DNA of 64,000 nt from Granulibacter bethesdensis CGDNIH1. GTDB taxonomy: Bacteria > Pseudomonadota > Alphaproteobacteria > Acetobacterales > Acetobacteraceae. A program made the translations under genes and the position numbers. The notes beneath the pieces were generated by a model. It saw nothing but the letters and a program-made list of their open reading frames with translations, was not told the DNA's origin and ran no database searches. This document shows positions 15,600 through 25,642 of this stretch, one piece after another. How positions within the stretch are numbered: the first letter of the stretch is position 1; each line of letters starts with the position of its first letter. Where the stretch lies: assembly GCF_000014285.2 (NCBI RefSeq), contig NC_008343.2, positions 62,001 to 126,000 of the forward strand, in the 5' to 3' direction.

Positions 15600-17560
15600 G
15601 CCACACCCTCCGGCAGGATGGTTTGCGATGGTTGTGCCACCCGGGTTTTGGCATGCTCGATGCTGTCCAGCAGCAATTCGGCAATATCCTTGACTTCGGG
15701 GCGGTCTCCGGTGACGCCCTCCAGCATGGCGGTGCAGCCGGGACATCCAACCGCGACAATGGAGGCACCCACGCCCTGAGCATGGCTCATGCGGATATCG
15801 GGGATACGTTTTTCGCCCGCAATATCGGTGACCGGTGCGCCACCGCCACCGCCGCAGCACATGGCGCGTTCTCCATGACGCTCCATCTCGACACGATGGG
15901 TGGCAAGACGATCCAGAATGCGGCGGGGTGCATCCACCTCACCATTGTAACGCGCGAGATAGCAGGGATCATGATAGGTGACGGGGCGAGTCTCGAATTT
16001 CACAGGATTCAGCTTGCCCGTTGCAATCAACTCATCCAGCAAGGCGGTATGATGCAGCACCGGCCATGTCGCTCCGAAAGCGCGGTATTCGTTGCGCAGC
16101 GTGTGCAGCGCATGCGGGTCCGCTGTGACGATGCGGCGGAAACGACGGCGTTTCAGCGTGGCGATATTGTCCTGTGCCAGACGTTGGAACCCGGCCTCAT
16201 CACCCAGCCGCCGCGCCAGATCGCCGCAGTCACGTTCCTCTGCGCCCAATACGGCGAAATCAACGCCGGCCTGTTGCATCAATGCGATCAGTGCCCGCAG
16301 GCTCCTTCCATAGCGCAGATCGAACGCGCCTTCGCCCAGCCATAGCAGGATATCGGTTTCTCCCTGTTCCTCCAGCACGCGCAGAGTCATCCCGGCAGTG
16401 AAATCGGTCCGTGATGCCAGCGCCCGTCCGCCCGCATCATCGGCATAACGCAGATGATGCAGTGGCTGGGCTGCTTTTTCCGGAATAGCGCCCAGCTCCA
16501 GCGTCTGGAAACGGCGCATATCGACGATCGCGTCCACATGCTCGATCAGCATCGGGCATTCATGCACACAGGCGCGGCAGGTGGTGCAGGACCACAGCGT
16601 ATCCGGATGAATCACTGCATCCGCGCCGATGATCGGATGATGCGCGCCGCCATGCCCCGCCACGGGACGTGCCTGTGGGTAGGGGCTGCCCGTATAGGCG
16701 TCGCCGCCATGCAGGGCGAACGTCAGATCCTGAATCAGCTTTTTGGGGTTCAGAGGTTGTCCGGCGGCAAAGGCGGGACAGGCCTGTTCACAGCGTCCGC
16801 ATTGAATGCAGGCATCGAAACTTGCCAGACGATTCCAGGTGAAATCCGCAGGTGTTGAAACACCCGACTGCCCCGCTTCCAGATCGAGCGCAAGCAGTGC
16901 TGTATCGCGGCCCCCCTCGAAACGGCCCGGACGCGGATGCGCCGCCAGATGCAGCGATCCGGCGACTGCATGCCGCATGGGTCCGTTCGGCAGATGTGCC
17001 ACCAGTGCCAGCCCGCCGGTCAGCGTCATCACTGCTCCCGCGGCCCCTGCCGCGTGGGGCAGCACATCAGGCAGCATGCCATGCAACGCCGCACCGATCG
17101 CGGCAATCAGCCCACCGGTCAGATAAAGTCCAAGCCAGAGCGGCAAAGTCAGAAAGCGACCGGCTGACAGATGCGGTGGCGTTGTCGGGCTGCGTCGTGC
17201 CGCGACATGACGCGCACCGCTCAGACCGAATGCATAGAATGCGGCGGTGACGATCCAGAACAGGGAGGCCACCATGCCGCCCCGATGCAGCACTGGCAGG
17301 AGGGTGGAGAGCAGCGTCAACACCGATCCGGCCAGCAGGCCACCCGCCACCAGTTTGTGCATCCTGGCGTTTTCCGGTCGGCGCTCGACGACGTGATGTA
17401 CATCCACCAGATAGCGGCGCGGCATGGCGATCAGCCCGCGAACCCAATCCACATGTGTTTTCTGTCCGACCCGCCAGCGCAGGGCGATGCGTAGCGCCTG
17501 AACCACGACCAGCAGGACCAGAAACCAGATCACCAGCAGCAACGGTGTGCCCGGATGCAT
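15596..17560 (-). CDS. dgcB: Dimethylglycine demethylation Fe-S membrane protein
   Basis: 654 residues. N-terminal third has about five membrane helices (for example LLLVIWFLVLLVVVQAL). Two [4Fe-4S] motifs follow, CIQCGRCEQACP and CTTCRACVHECP, then two CCG heterodisulfide-reductase-type domains (CYLARYN, MCCGGGGGAP, GCPGCTAML). DgcB probably relays electrons from DgcA to the membrane. It lies 24 bp after dgcA and overlaps etfA by 4 nt. The architecture matches DgcB of betaine-degrading Pseudomonas. Confidence 0.93.
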   Translation of the reverse strand: MHPGTPLLLVIWFLVLLVVVQALRIALRWRVGQKTHVDWVRGLIAMPRRYLVDVHHVVERRPENARMHKLVAGGLLAGSVLTLLSTLLPVLHRGGMVASLFWIVTAAFYAFGLSGARHVAARRSPTTPPHLSAGRFLTLPLWLGLYLTGGLIAAIGAALHGMLPDVLPHAAGAAGAVMTLTGGLALVAHLPNGPMRHAVAGSLHLAAHPRPGRFEGGRDTALLALDLEAGQSGVSTPADFTWNRLASFDACIQCGRCEQACPAFAAGQPLNPKKLIQDLTFALHGGDAYTGSPYPQARPVAGHGGAHHPIIGADAVIHPDTLWSCTTCRACVHECPMLIEHVDAIVDMRRFQTLELGAIPEKAAQPLHHLRYADDAGGRALASRTDFTAGMTLRVLEEQGETDILLWLGEGAFDLRYGRSLRALIALMQQAGVDFAVLGAEERDCGDLARRLGDEAGFQRLAQDNIATLKRRRFRRIVTADPHALHTLRNEYRAFGATWPVLHHTALLDELIATGKLNPVKFETRPVTYHDPCYLARYNGEVDAPRRILDRLATHRVEMERHGERAMCCGGGGGAPVTDIAGEKRIPDIRMSHAQGVGASIVAVGCPGCTAMLEGVTGDRPEVKDIAELLLDSIEHAKTRVAQPSQTILPEGVA

Positions 17561-17584
17561 GGCGGGGACTCCTTCCGTGACTGG

Positions 17585-19630
17585 TTACAGATCCTTGCAG
17601 AGCCGAAGCGCGTCGTACATCGCCGCATGGATGTTGCGGCCAGCCACCGCGTCACCGATCCGGAACAGGCTGAAATGTCCTGTTTGTGCGTCAGCTTGCG
17701 ATGTGCCTTGCAGCAAGGAGGGAAGATCCGTCACGCCATGATTGCTGGATTGCTCTTTCAACGCAAAATAGGTGTCCTCGACCGGCAGCGTGCCGAAATC
17801 GGCGACCACCTGATCGATTACACGCTCTTCCTCGGCATCCGTCATCGTGTTGCGCAGCACCGCCACCAGACGGTTGCCTTCACGGTAGACTTCCATCAAT
17901 TCCAGATTGGGCGAGAGGATGACACCAAGTTTGTAAAGCTCCCGCAAATGCACGGGTTGATTGGTGGTGCCGACTTCCTGCGCAATCATCCGGTCATGGG
18001 TGACGAATTCCACCAGCGCGCCGCGCTGGGACATCACCTCGGCGACGGAGGCGGCATTGTGCTGGCCCATTTCGTCATACAGCAGGACACTGCCGGCGGG
18101 CTGGACCCGTCCGGTCAGAATGTCCCAGCTTGAAATGATATGTTCTGCCCCCGGAATATGGCCGGGATTGGGCAGGCCGCCCGTGGCGATGATCACCGTA
18201 TCCGGTTGCTCCGCCTGGATCAGCGCGGCGGTGGCTTCGGTGTTCAGGCGCAGATCGACGTTCAGGCGGCGGATCTGACTCAACAGCCAGCGGGGAATGC
18301 CGGACAGGGCTTCGCGCCATGTTCCTTTGGCCGCGATGTTGATCTGGCCGCCCACTTCGCCGGAGCGTTCGAACAGCACGACCTGATGACCACGCTCGGC
18401 ACAGACCCGTGCGGCCTCCAGCCCACCGGGACCGGCGCCGACGACGACAATTTTTTTCTGGCGATCCGCTTTTGCGATGACATGCGGCATGGTGGCCTCC
18501 CGCCCTGTCGCCGCATTCTGCAAACACAGCGCATCACCACCGACATAGATGCGGTCAATGCAATATCCCGCTCCGACGCATTGGCGAATGTCGTCTTCCC
18601 GCCCCTCGCTGAGCTTGCGGACCAGATGCGGATCGGCAATGTGCGCCCGCGTCATCGCCACCATATCCACATGCCCTTCGGCCACGGCGCGGGCAGCGGT
18701 CGCCAGATCGGTCACGCGCTGGGCATGGAAAACGGGGACATCGACCTCCCGCTTGATCGCGCTGGCCAGATGCAGGAACGGTGCGACCGGAAAAGCCATG
18801 TTCGGCAGGCTGACCGCATGCGCCATGTCGTCGCGTGCCTGACCGCCCAGAATGTTCAGGAAATCCACCAGCCCCTGCCGCGCATATTCGGAGGCAATGG
18901 CCACGCATTCTTCCTGAGACAGGCCTTGCGCATACAACTCGTCACCCGACATGCGCATGCCGATCAGCAGATCGTCTCCGGCGGCTTCCCGCATGGCGCG
19001 CAGTACCTCGATGCCGAAGCGCATACGGTTTTCCAGCGAGCCGCCGTAACGGTCGGTGCGTTTGTTGACATCGGGACTCCAGAACTGGTCCAGCAGATGA
19101 CCATGCGCCCCGGAAATCTCGAACCCGTCCAGGCCGCCTTCCTTGCAGCGACGCGCCGCCTGCGCGAAATCGGCGATGACGCGATCAATATCTTCCTGCT
19201 CCATCGCCTTGGGCAGGGAACGGCTGGCAGGTTCGCGGCGGACGGAGGGCGCCATGACCGGCAACCATTGATCCGTATCCCATTTCGTGCGGCGGCCCAT
19301 ATGCGTCAGCTGGATCATCAGCTTTGCGCCATGGCGGTGAATCCGCTCGGCGAACTCCTGAAAATACGGAATGACGCTGTCATCCGTGACGGCAATCTGG
19401 TTCCACGGCGTTGCCGGGCTGTCCGCCGAGACGGAGGAGGAGCCGCCGAACATGGTCAGGCCGATTCCGCCTTTCGCCTTTTCCTCATGATAGAGCTGAT
19501 AGCGTTCTTTGGGCTTGCCATCCTGACCATAGCCGGGGGCGTGGCTGGTGCTCATCACGCGGTTGCGGAAGGTGACACCGCGAATGGTTAACGGTTTCAG
19601 CAGGGCATCGGCATTGGCGATCATCGGCAC
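17585..19630 (-). CDS. dgcA: Dimethylglycine demethylase flavoprotein
   Basis: 681-residue old-yellow-enzyme/NAD(P)-oxidoreductase fusion that oxidises dimethylglycine to sarcosine and formaldehyde. Residues 1-340 form the FMN barrel (RNRVMSTSHAPGYG, LMIQLTHMGR, FEISGAHGHLLDQFWSPDVNKRTD is split over this region); from about residue 390 comes the FAD/NAD part (VVVGAGPGGLEAARVCAERG, VIIATGGLPNPG). The cluster loop reads CVGAGYCIDRIY...LCLQN: relative to trimethylamine dehydrogenase (C-x2-C-x2-C-x11-C) the second Cys is Ala, so a normal [4Fe-4S] cluster would lack a ligand. Two ATGs (19630, 19624) are possible starts. Confidence 0.92.
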   Translation of the reverse strand: MPMIANADALLKPLTIRGVTFRNRVMSTSHAPGYGQDGKPKERYQLYHEEKAKGGIGLTMFGGSSSVSADSPATPWNQIAVTDDSVIPYFQEFAERIHRHGAKLMIQLTHMGRRTKWDTDQWLPVMAPSVRREPASRSLPKAMEQEDIDRVIADFAQAARRCKEGGLDGFEISGAHGHLLDQFWSPDVNKRTDRYGGSLENRMRFGIEVLRAMREAAGDDLLIGMRMSGDELYAQGLSQEECVAIASEYARQGLVDFLNILGGQARDDMAHAVSLPNMAFPVAPFLHLASAIKREVDVPVFHAQRVTDLATAARAVAEGHVDMVAMTRAHIADPHLVRKLSEGREDDIRQCVGAGYCIDRIYVGGDALCLQNAATGREATMPHVIAKADRQKKIVVVGAGPGGLEAARVCAERGHQVVLFERSGEVGGQINIAAKGTWREALSGIPRWLLSQIRRLNVDLRLNTEATAALIQAEQPDTVIIATGGLPNPGHIPGAEHIISSWDILTGRVQPAGSVLLYDEMGQHNAASVAEVMSQRGALVEFVTHDRMIAQEVGTTNQPVHLRELYKLGVILSPNLELMEVYREGNRLVAVLRNTMTDAEEERVIDQVVADFGTLPVEDTYFALKEQSSNHGVTDLPSLLQGTSQADAQTGHFSLFRIGDAVAGRNIHAAMYDALRLCKDL

Positions 19631-19684
19631 ATTCCGGGGCAGGCGGGTGGGAGGAGGGCAGGCATCGGCGGTGGCTCAGGCGCG

Positions 19685-20659
19685 TCAGGGTGCACTCACG
19701 CGCTCATGGCGCGGCGAATGCCCGTAACGCAGCCGGTAGGCGTTGCTGAAAGACGCGCCGGAGGCAAAGCCGCAGGCAACGCCGATTTCAGTGATGGGCA
19801 TGGCAGTCTGGCGCAGCAGCAACTGGGCGCGCTCCAGCCGGACGGAGGCGGCATAGGCGGCGGGTGTCATGCACAGATGCTGCTTGAACAGCCGTTCCAG
19901 CTGGCGTGACGACAGCCCGGCCAGAGCCGCCGCATCGGCGACGGAAAGGGGATCATCGGACGGGTTCTGCGCATTGGCTTCCAGCAGCGCCACGGCATGG
20001 GCCAGCCGCGGATGCCGGGCAGCGGTACGGGGCAGATGCTGCCTTTCTCCGCCCTGACGAGGCTTGATCAGGAACTGACGCGCTACGGCGTCGGCGGCAC
20101 GCGGACCGAGACGGGCGGCTATCAGCGCCAGCATCATGTCCAGCGGCGCAGTCCCGCCGGTGCTGGTGAAGCGGTCGCGATCGATCACGAATAACTCATC
20201 CCGGAATACGATGTCGGGAAATTCCTCACGGATGGCGGCCAGATCTTCCCAGTGAATGGCGCAGGCATAGCCGGACAGCATCCCGGCCTCCGCCAGCACG
20301 AAACTGCCGGTGCACAGCGCACCGAGGGCACCGCCGCGACGGATATGACGTTGCAGCGCGGGGAACAGGCGACGGGTAGTGGCACGCCTGATATCAACGC
20401 CGCCACAGATCAGCAGCAGGTCGATCGGCGCGGCATCGGCCAGCCTGACCGTCGGTCCCAACGACAGGCCATTGCTGGCCTGTGCCGGTTCGCCATCCGG
20501 CGTCAGCACCTGCCATGAATAGGCATCACTGCTGGTAACGCGATTGGCCATCCGGCACGCCTCGATGGCGGAACTCATCGCAATCATCGAGTAATTCGGC
20601 AGAGTCAGAAAACCGATTCTGCCGATCTCCGCAGGGAGGCGTGCAGGTGTGTCGATCAT
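19685..20659 (-). CDS. GlxA-type AraC regulator, GbdR-like
   Basis: 324 residues: an N-terminal DJ-1/PfpI-like domain (IGFLTLPNYSMIAMSSAIEACRMAN; GALCTGSFVLAEAGML) and a C-terminal AraC/XylS double helix-turn-helix (LAGLSSRQLERLFKQHL; ITEIGVACGFASGASFSNAYR). This architecture is that of GbdR, CdhR and SouR, which activate betaine and sarcosine genes in Pseudomonas on sensing pathway metabolites. Start overlaps gbcB by 4 nt, so it sits inside the gbcAB-dgcAB operon and likely controls it. Which of the two such regulators here is the true GbdR counterpart cannot be told. Confidence 0.88.
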   Translation of the reverse strand: MIDTPARLPAEIGRIGFLTLPNYSMIAMSSAIEACRMANRVTSSDAYSWQVLTPDGEPAQASNGLSLGPTVRLADAAPIDLLLICGGVDIRRATTRRLFPALQRHIRRGGALGALCTGSFVLAEAGMLSGYACAIHWEDLAAIREEFPDIVFRDELFVIDRDRFTSTGGTAPLDMMLALIAARLGPRAADAVARQFLIKPRQGGERQHLPRTAARHPRLAHAVALLEANAQNPSDDPLSVADAAALAGLSSRQLERLFKQHLCMTPAAYAASVRLERAQLLLRQTAMPITEIGVACGFASGASFSNAYRLRYGHSPRHERVSAP

Positions 20660-21744
20660 CGCTCGACAACCAGATCCGTCAGCGGCCTGGAGCAGCAGGG
20701 CAGGAACATGCCCTGATCGACTTCTTTCTGTCGGATGCCGCCATTATGCTTCATCTCGACCCGGCCGGAGACCAGTTTCGACTTGCACGTGCCGCACACA
20801 CCCTTGGAGCAGGAAGCTGGCAGTTTCAGCCCGGCCCGCCGACCGGCCTGCAAGACGGTGGTATCCGGATCGCAGTCGATCTGCCTGTCGCTTTTGCTGA
20901 AGGTGATGGAAAAACCACCCGATGCGGCGACAGCCTCTGCTTCAGCGGCGGCTTCGGGTTCTTCCTGGGCCAGTATGCCGAAATCAAAGCTTTCCTCATG
21001 ATGGCGACGCATGTCGAATCCGGCTTCGGCCAGGATCGTTTTTGCGGCTGCCATGAACGGTGCGGGACCGCAGACGAACACTTCGCGTTCCATGAAATCC
21101 GGAGCGATCCGGGTCAGCAGCGCGGTGTTCAGACGACCGCGATATCCATTCCATATTTCACCGGCGGAATCCGTCTCGCACAGGAAGGCGACGCTGAATC
21201 CATGCCGTGTGCGCGCCATCAGGGACAGCTCGTCACGGAAGATGATGTCCGCCGGACTGCGCGCGGCATGCACGAAAACCGTATCGGCTTCGGCCGCCAG
21301 ATCGTATTGCGTGCGGGCCATGGCCATCAGTGGCGTGATGCCGCTGCCGCCGGACAGGAACAGATATTTCGGCGCCGGATGATGGACGTTCGTGAAATCG
21401 CCCATCGGGCCGACGGCACGAATGCGCATGCCCGGTTTCAGAGTGTCATGCAGCCAGTTCGACACCGGCCCGTTCGGCACCCGTTTGACAGTGATGCTGA
21501 GCAGATCCGGGCGTGTAGGGGCAGAGGAGATGGTGTAGCAGCGATTGATTTTCTGCCCACCGATTTCCAGATCCAGTGTCACGAACTGTCCCGGCAGATG
21601 CCGGAACAGACACGGATTGGCCGGCGAGAAGAAAAACGTTCGCACATCATGTGTTTCCTGCCGTACGGCACGGCAGATCAGCACATCATCCGCATCGGCA
21701 TTCCACTGCGCCGGCAGGGCGGAGAGGGGCGAGAAAGCGTTCAC
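20656..21744 (-). CDS. gbcB: Glycine betaine monooxygenase reductase subunit
   Basis: 362 residues: ferredoxin-NADP reductase module (GQFVTLDLEIGGQKINRCYTIS flavin site is split here, GGSGITPLMAMART nucleotide site, VFVCGPAPFMAAAK) followed by a plant-type [2Fe-2S] ferredoxin (CSKGVCGTCKSKLVSG...CC). It passes NAD(P)H electrons to the Rieske oxygenase GbcA, whose gene it overlaps by 4 nt. The domain order FNR then ferredoxin is that of GbcB. Confidence 0.94.
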   Translation of the reverse strand: MNAFSPLSALPAQWNADADDVLICRAVRQETHDVRTFFFSPANPCLFRHLPGQFVTLDLEIGGQKINRCYTISSAPTRPDLLSITVKRVPNGPVSNWLHDTLKPGMRIRAVGPMGDFTNVHHPAPKYLFLSGGSGITPLMAMARTQYDLAAEADTVFVHAARSPADIIFRDELSLMARTRHGFSVAFLCETDSAGEIWNGYRGRLNTALLTRIAPDFMEREVFVCGPAPFMAAAKTILAEAGFDMRRHHEESFDFGILAQEEPEAAAEAEAVAASGGFSITFSKSDRQIDCDPDTTVLQAGRRAGLKLPASCSKGVCGTCKSKLVSGRVEMKHNGGIRQKEVDQGMFLPCCSRPLTDLVVER

Positions 21745-23018
21745 TGTGCGCCACCCTGCTGCGCTGCTTTCATGCGGGAGATGTACCAGTTGCTGAATTT
21801 CTCAACCAGCATCTCGGTATAAGGGGAGTATGGGCCGGGCTGATAGGCAGGGGTGCGCACACCTTGCTGGGTTATACCGACCAGATCGCTATCCTGCTGG
21901 TTGGTGGCTTCCCACACGCTTTTCAGATGATCGAGGTCATAATCGATGCCTTCGCGCGCATCCTTGTGCACCAGCCATTTGGTGCGCAGCAAAGCGGTTT
22001 CGGCATCAATCGGAAACACCGCGAAAGTGACGATGTGATCGCTCATGAAATGATGCCAGGAATTCGGCTGGGTCCAGAAAGACAGAGCGCCCAGCTTGCG
22101 TTCCGTCAATTCCCCCAGCAATTTCGTGCAGGCGACCCTGGTGTCGGGAGTTTCGCTTTCGCCGGCACCGGAAATCGGCAGGCGCTGGGTGCGGAAACCG
22201 GTTACGCGATCGTCAAGATGGTCGATCTCGCGGGAGGGAAGGCCACGCGCTTCCCACTCGGCGGTGTTATTGTTGACGAGGCAGTTATATTCCTCGGCGG
22301 CTTTCTGTCCGTCCTCATCCAGTGATTCAGGCGCAAAGCCGAACCCGAATTCGAAAATGGAGGCGGTCAGTTCGGGATGGGAACCGGCGCAGTGATAGCA
22401 CTCGCGGTTATTTTCCATCACCAGCTTCCAGTTGCCGCGTTCGATGATATCCATCTCGAACGCGATCTTGGTGTCGGGAATGGCATGCGGGGTCAGATAC
22501 GGTGTCATCTCCCGCGCCATATCCTCGATATCGGCCGGCGGTTCATCGGCGAAACACAGGAAGATCAACCCTGCGACATTGCGCACGTGAACCGGCTTCA
22601 GACCATGACAGGACGGATCGAAATCCGCACCCATATGATCGGCATGCAGCAGCGGGCCTTCGGTGGAGTAGGTCCACATATGATACGGGCAGACCAGATT
22701 TCCGACGCTGCGCTTGCCTTCGGGGACAATGCGGGCACCGCGGTGGCGGCAGACATTGTGGAAAGCGCGAATGTCCATATCGTCGCCGCGCACGACAATG
22801 GCGCTGAAACGACCGATCTGCAGGGCCATGACATCGCCCGGTTCGGCAATATCCGGTTCGACACCCACATAAATCCAGTGTTTGCCGAAAATCGTCTCGA
22901 TATCGGCATCCAGAATGTCGGGTGAGGTATAGAACGGGGCTTCCAGCGTATAGCCGGGCTTGCGCCGTGCCAGCAGGGAAGGGAGAGAATCCGGGGTAAA
23001 GCGGAGATCGTCGGGCAT
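21741..23018 (-). CDS. gbcA: Glycine betaine monooxygenase, Rieske oxygenase subunit
   Basis: 425-residue ring-hydroxylating-type oxygenase that demethylates glycine betaine to dimethylglycine with release of formaldehyde. Rieske ligands C-x-H...C-x2-H are seen in NVCRHRGAR and LVCPYHMW; the mononuclear iron facial triad begins ENNRECYHCAGSHPEL (two His, H-x4-5-H). First gene of the gbcAB-regulator-dgcAB-etfAB run. The 196 bp upstream, before the end of the second regulator gene, are AT-rich (23050-23110) and are the likely promoter. Confidence 0.95.
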   Translation of the reverse strand: MPDDLRFTPDSLPSLLARRKPGYTLEAPFYTSPDILDADIETIFGKHWIYVGVEPDIAEPGDVMALQIGRFSAIVVRGDDMDIRAFHNVCRHRGARIVPEGKRSVGNLVCPYHMWTYSTEGPLLHADHMGADFDPSCHGLKPVHVRNVAGLIFLCFADEPPADIEDMAREMTPYLTPHAIPDTKIAFEMDIIERGNWKLVMENNRECYHCAGSHPELTASIFEFGFGFAPESLDEDGQKAAEEYNCLVNNNTAEWEARGLPSREIDHLDDRVTGFRTQRLPISGAGESETPDTRVACTKLLGELTERKLGALSFWTQPNSWHHFMSDHIVTFAVFPIDAETALLRTKWLVHKDAREGIDYDLDHLKSVWEATNQQDSDLVGITQQGVRTPAYQPGPYSPYTEMLVEKFSNWYISRMKAAQQGGAQ

Positions 23019-23214
23019 GGGACGAACCTTGAGGGAGGTGGCGTTCAGTCCTACTTAAAAGCCGATTTTATTCTGCAATTTATTAGAAACGACATTTTTT
23101 TTATCCATCCCGGTATCTATGCATTTTGCGCAGAGGTCGGAAAGGATTGGAAGGAACAATGCGTTCTCCTGCTGCCGGTCAGGAGAGGCACTTTATGGAA
23201 AGCGACGGTTTTTC

Positions 23215-24291
23215 TTACAGGGAATCGGCGTAAATCCGGGAAGAAGTCAGGCTGTCCCGCTCCGGCAGCGGATCATTGGATTCCGCAGCGGGGGGCGCAT
23301 TGCGCCGGGCTGCGCTGGGGGCCACGCCATGCGCAGCCTTGTAGAGGCGGGAGAAATGGGCGCAGTCTGAAAAACCGGCATCCAGAGCGATTTCCGTCAC
23401 GCTACGCTGGGTATTGTCCAGCAGGAAACGGGCAAAGCGAAGTCGTAATGAGCGGTATACGGCGGCTGGTTTCTGTTGCATCGCGGCGGCAAACAACCGT
23501 TCCAGCTGTCGTGCCGACAGCTCCAGCCGTTCGGCGATGGCGCTGACCGGAAGGGGTTCCGCCATGTTCTGCTCCATGATCAGCAGGGCACGGCGCACGC
23601 GCGGATCAGTCACACCCGCGGCCAGCGGCGGGTGCGGCTGGGCGGCGGTTTCACCGCGCGCTTCATCCAGCAGCAGCACCTGACGGCTTTTCATGGCGGT
23701 GGAGCGGCCGAGATGTTTTTCGACAATCCAGGTCGCCAGATCGGCCGCTCCACCGCCCCCCGCACAGGTGATGCGGTCGCCATCGACCAGAAACAGCCGG
23801 TCGGCCAGCACGGCCTGATCGGGAAATTCGTCGGTGAAGTCCTGATGATGATACCAGCTGACACAGGTCGTGCGGTCTTTCATCAATCCTGCCCGGCACA
23901 GCAGAAAGCTGCCGGTGCACAGACCGACCAGCGTCGTGCCGGCCCTGGCGGCGGATTGGAGGTAGGCAACCGTCTCCTGATCGAATGGACGCCCTGCATG
24001 CAGCAGGCCACCGACGACGACGATATAGTCCAGTTGTCTGGGATCGATGAAACCGGTGGTCGGGCCGATGGTGATGCCGCAACTGGCCGTGATCGTACCT
24101 GGGCGGCTGCCCATGATGGACCATTGGCAGCGGATCGGGCGGCTCATATCGCCTTCATCCGCCGCAAGGCGCAGGTGATCGACGAACAGGGAGAATGGCG
24201 CCAGCGTAAAGCTGTCCGCCATGACGAAGCCGACCGTCAACGCCCGGCGGCGTGGGGGATCAGCACTCGGTGAAGTTAACCGCAAGGCCAC
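23215..24291 (-). CDS. Second GlxA-type AraC regulator
   Basis: About 358 residues: DJ-1/PfpI-like domain (TVGFVMADSFTLAPFSLFVDHLRLA; TLVGLCTGSFLLCRAGLM) and C-terminal AraC HTH pair (LELSARQLERLFAAAM; VTEIALDAGFSDCAHFSRLYK). Last gene of the soxBDAG-sdaA run. There is no ATG at a sensible place; I took the GTG at 24291, inside the 3' end of sdaA (32-bp overlap) and 10 nt after AAGGAG, but that AAGGAG also codes for the conserved YKET of SdaA. TTG 24240 is an alternative. Probably senses sarcosine or dimethylglycine and controls the sox or gbc/dgc genes. Confidence 0.82.
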   Translation of the reverse strand: MALRLTSPSADPPRRRALTVGFVMADSFTLAPFSLFVDHLRLAADEGDMSRPIRCQWSIMGSRPGTITASCGITIGPTTGFIDPRQLDYIVVVGGLLHAGRPFDQETVAYLQSAARAGTTLVGLCTGSFLLCRAGLMKDRTTCVSWYHHQDFTDEFPDQAVLADRLFLVDGDRITCAGGGGAADLATWIVEKHLGRSTAMKSRQVLLLDEARGETAAQPHPPLAAGVTDPRVRRALLIMEQNMAEPLPVSAIAERLELSARQLERLFAAAMQQKPAAVYRSLRLRFARFLLDNTQRSVTEIALDAGFSDCAHFSRLYKAAHGVAPSAARRNAPPAAESNDPLPERDSLTSSRIYADSL

Positions 24292-25624
24292 CTTGGCTGG
24301 TCTCCTTGTATTTGCTCTGCATGTCGGCACCGGTCTGGCGCATCGTCGCAATAACGCGGTCGAGGGAGATATGGTGCGTCCCGTCGCCGCGCATGGCCAG
24401 AGAGGCGGCGTTGATCGCCTTGATCGCGCCGAAAGCGTTCCGCTCGATACAGGGAATCTGCACAAGCCCCGCCACCGGGTCGCATGTCATGCCGAGATGA
24501 TGTTCCATGCCGATTTCAGCGGCATTTTCGATGCGGGCATTATCGGCGCCCATCGCGGCTGCCAGCCCTGCGGCGGCCATGGAGCAGGCCACGCCGACTT
24601 CTCCCTGACAGCCGACTTCCGCGCCGGAGATGGAAGCGTTCATCTTGAACAGCGCACCGATGGCGCAAGCGGCCAGGATGAAATCCTGCATGCCCGCCTC
24701 CGATGAACCCGGCACCATATCACGGTAATAACGCAGCACGGCTGGTACCACGCCCGCTGCGCCATTGGTCGGGGCGGTGACCACCCGCCCACCGGCAGCG
24801 TTTTCCTCATTCACCGCGATGGCGAACAGGCTGACGCGATCCATCGTATCGGTCGGAGGCCGGTCATTGCGGGCCTGTTCGGATTCCATTTTACGCAGCA
24901 GGGAAACGGCGCGGCGGCGAACGTTCAACCCGCCCGGCAAAATGCCTTCGGTGCTCAGTCCGCGGTCAATGCAGCGCATCATCGTGTCGATGACGCGGGT
25001 GATATGAGCATCGACCTCTTCTTTCGGGCGCACGGCATATTCGTTGGTGCGCACGATCTCCGGAATACGCAGCCCGGTTTCTTCACCGATGCGGAGCAGA
25101 TCGATCCCGGAGCGGAATTCATAGGGGGCGGAAGGTCCGTCAATGACCGCTGCCGGTGCAAAAGCCTCCCGCACCACAAAGCCGCCGCCGATGGAACACC
25201 AGCGTTCATGGCACAGGGTTTCCCCTGCCGCATCATAGGCGGTGAAGGCAAGCGTGTTGGGGTGTTCGGGCGTTTCCGTGAGCATGTCGAAGATCACGTC
25301 ACGCTCCGGCACCAGACAGATGGGATGCCGTCCGTCCAGCGACAACATCCGATGAGCCTCAATCCGGGCAATCATGGCTTCGGCGGCATCGGGATCAACC
25401 GTATCGGGTTGTTCCCCGGCCAGACCGAGCAGCACGGCTTTTTCAGTGCCGTGGCCTTTTCCCGTCCATGCCAGCGACCCGAACAGATCGACGCGAACCC
25501 GCACCACCTGCTCCAGACGGTCTCCGAGCCCCAGAATGAAGGCATAGGCTGCCTTCATAGGCCCCACTGTATGGGAGGAGGATGGGCCGATACCAACCTT
25601 GAACAGTTCGGAGACGCTGATCAT
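24260..25624 (-). CDS. sdaA: L-serine dehydratase, iron-sulfur type
   Basis: 454-residue single-chain L-serine deaminase giving pyruvate and ammonia. N-terminal [21 protein letters not shown], the cluster-binding part [40 protein letters not shown], and C-terminal [13 protein letters not shown] are all present. It needs an oxygen-labile [4Fe-4S] cluster. In betaine operons this enzyme completes the route glycine to serine to pyruvate; glyA is not in the window. It begins 18 bp after soxG. Confidence 0.96.
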   Translation of the reverse strand: MISVSELFKVGIGPSSSHTVGPMKAAYAFILGLGDRLEQVVRVRVDLFGSLAWTGKGHGTEKAVLLGLAGEQPDTVDPDAAEAMIARIEAHRMLSLDGRHPICLVPERDVIFDMLTETPEHPNTLAFTAYDAAGETLCHERWCSIGGGFVVREAFAPAAVIDGPSAPYEFRSGIDLLRIGEETGLRIPEIVRTNEYAVRPKEEVDAHITRVIDTMMRCIDRGLSTEGILPGGLNVRRRAVSLLRKMESEQARNDRPPTDTMDRVSLFAIAVNEENAAGGRVVTAPTNGAAGVVPAVLRYYRDMVPGSSEAGMQDFILAACAIGALFKMNASISGAEVGCQGEVGVACSMAAAGLAAAMGADNARIENAAEIGMEHHLGMTCDPVAGLVQIPCIERNAFGAIKAINAASLAMRGDGTHHISLDRVIATMRQTGADMQSKYKETSQGGLAVNFTEC

Positions 25625-25642
25625 GCTGATCTCTTCTGGTTG

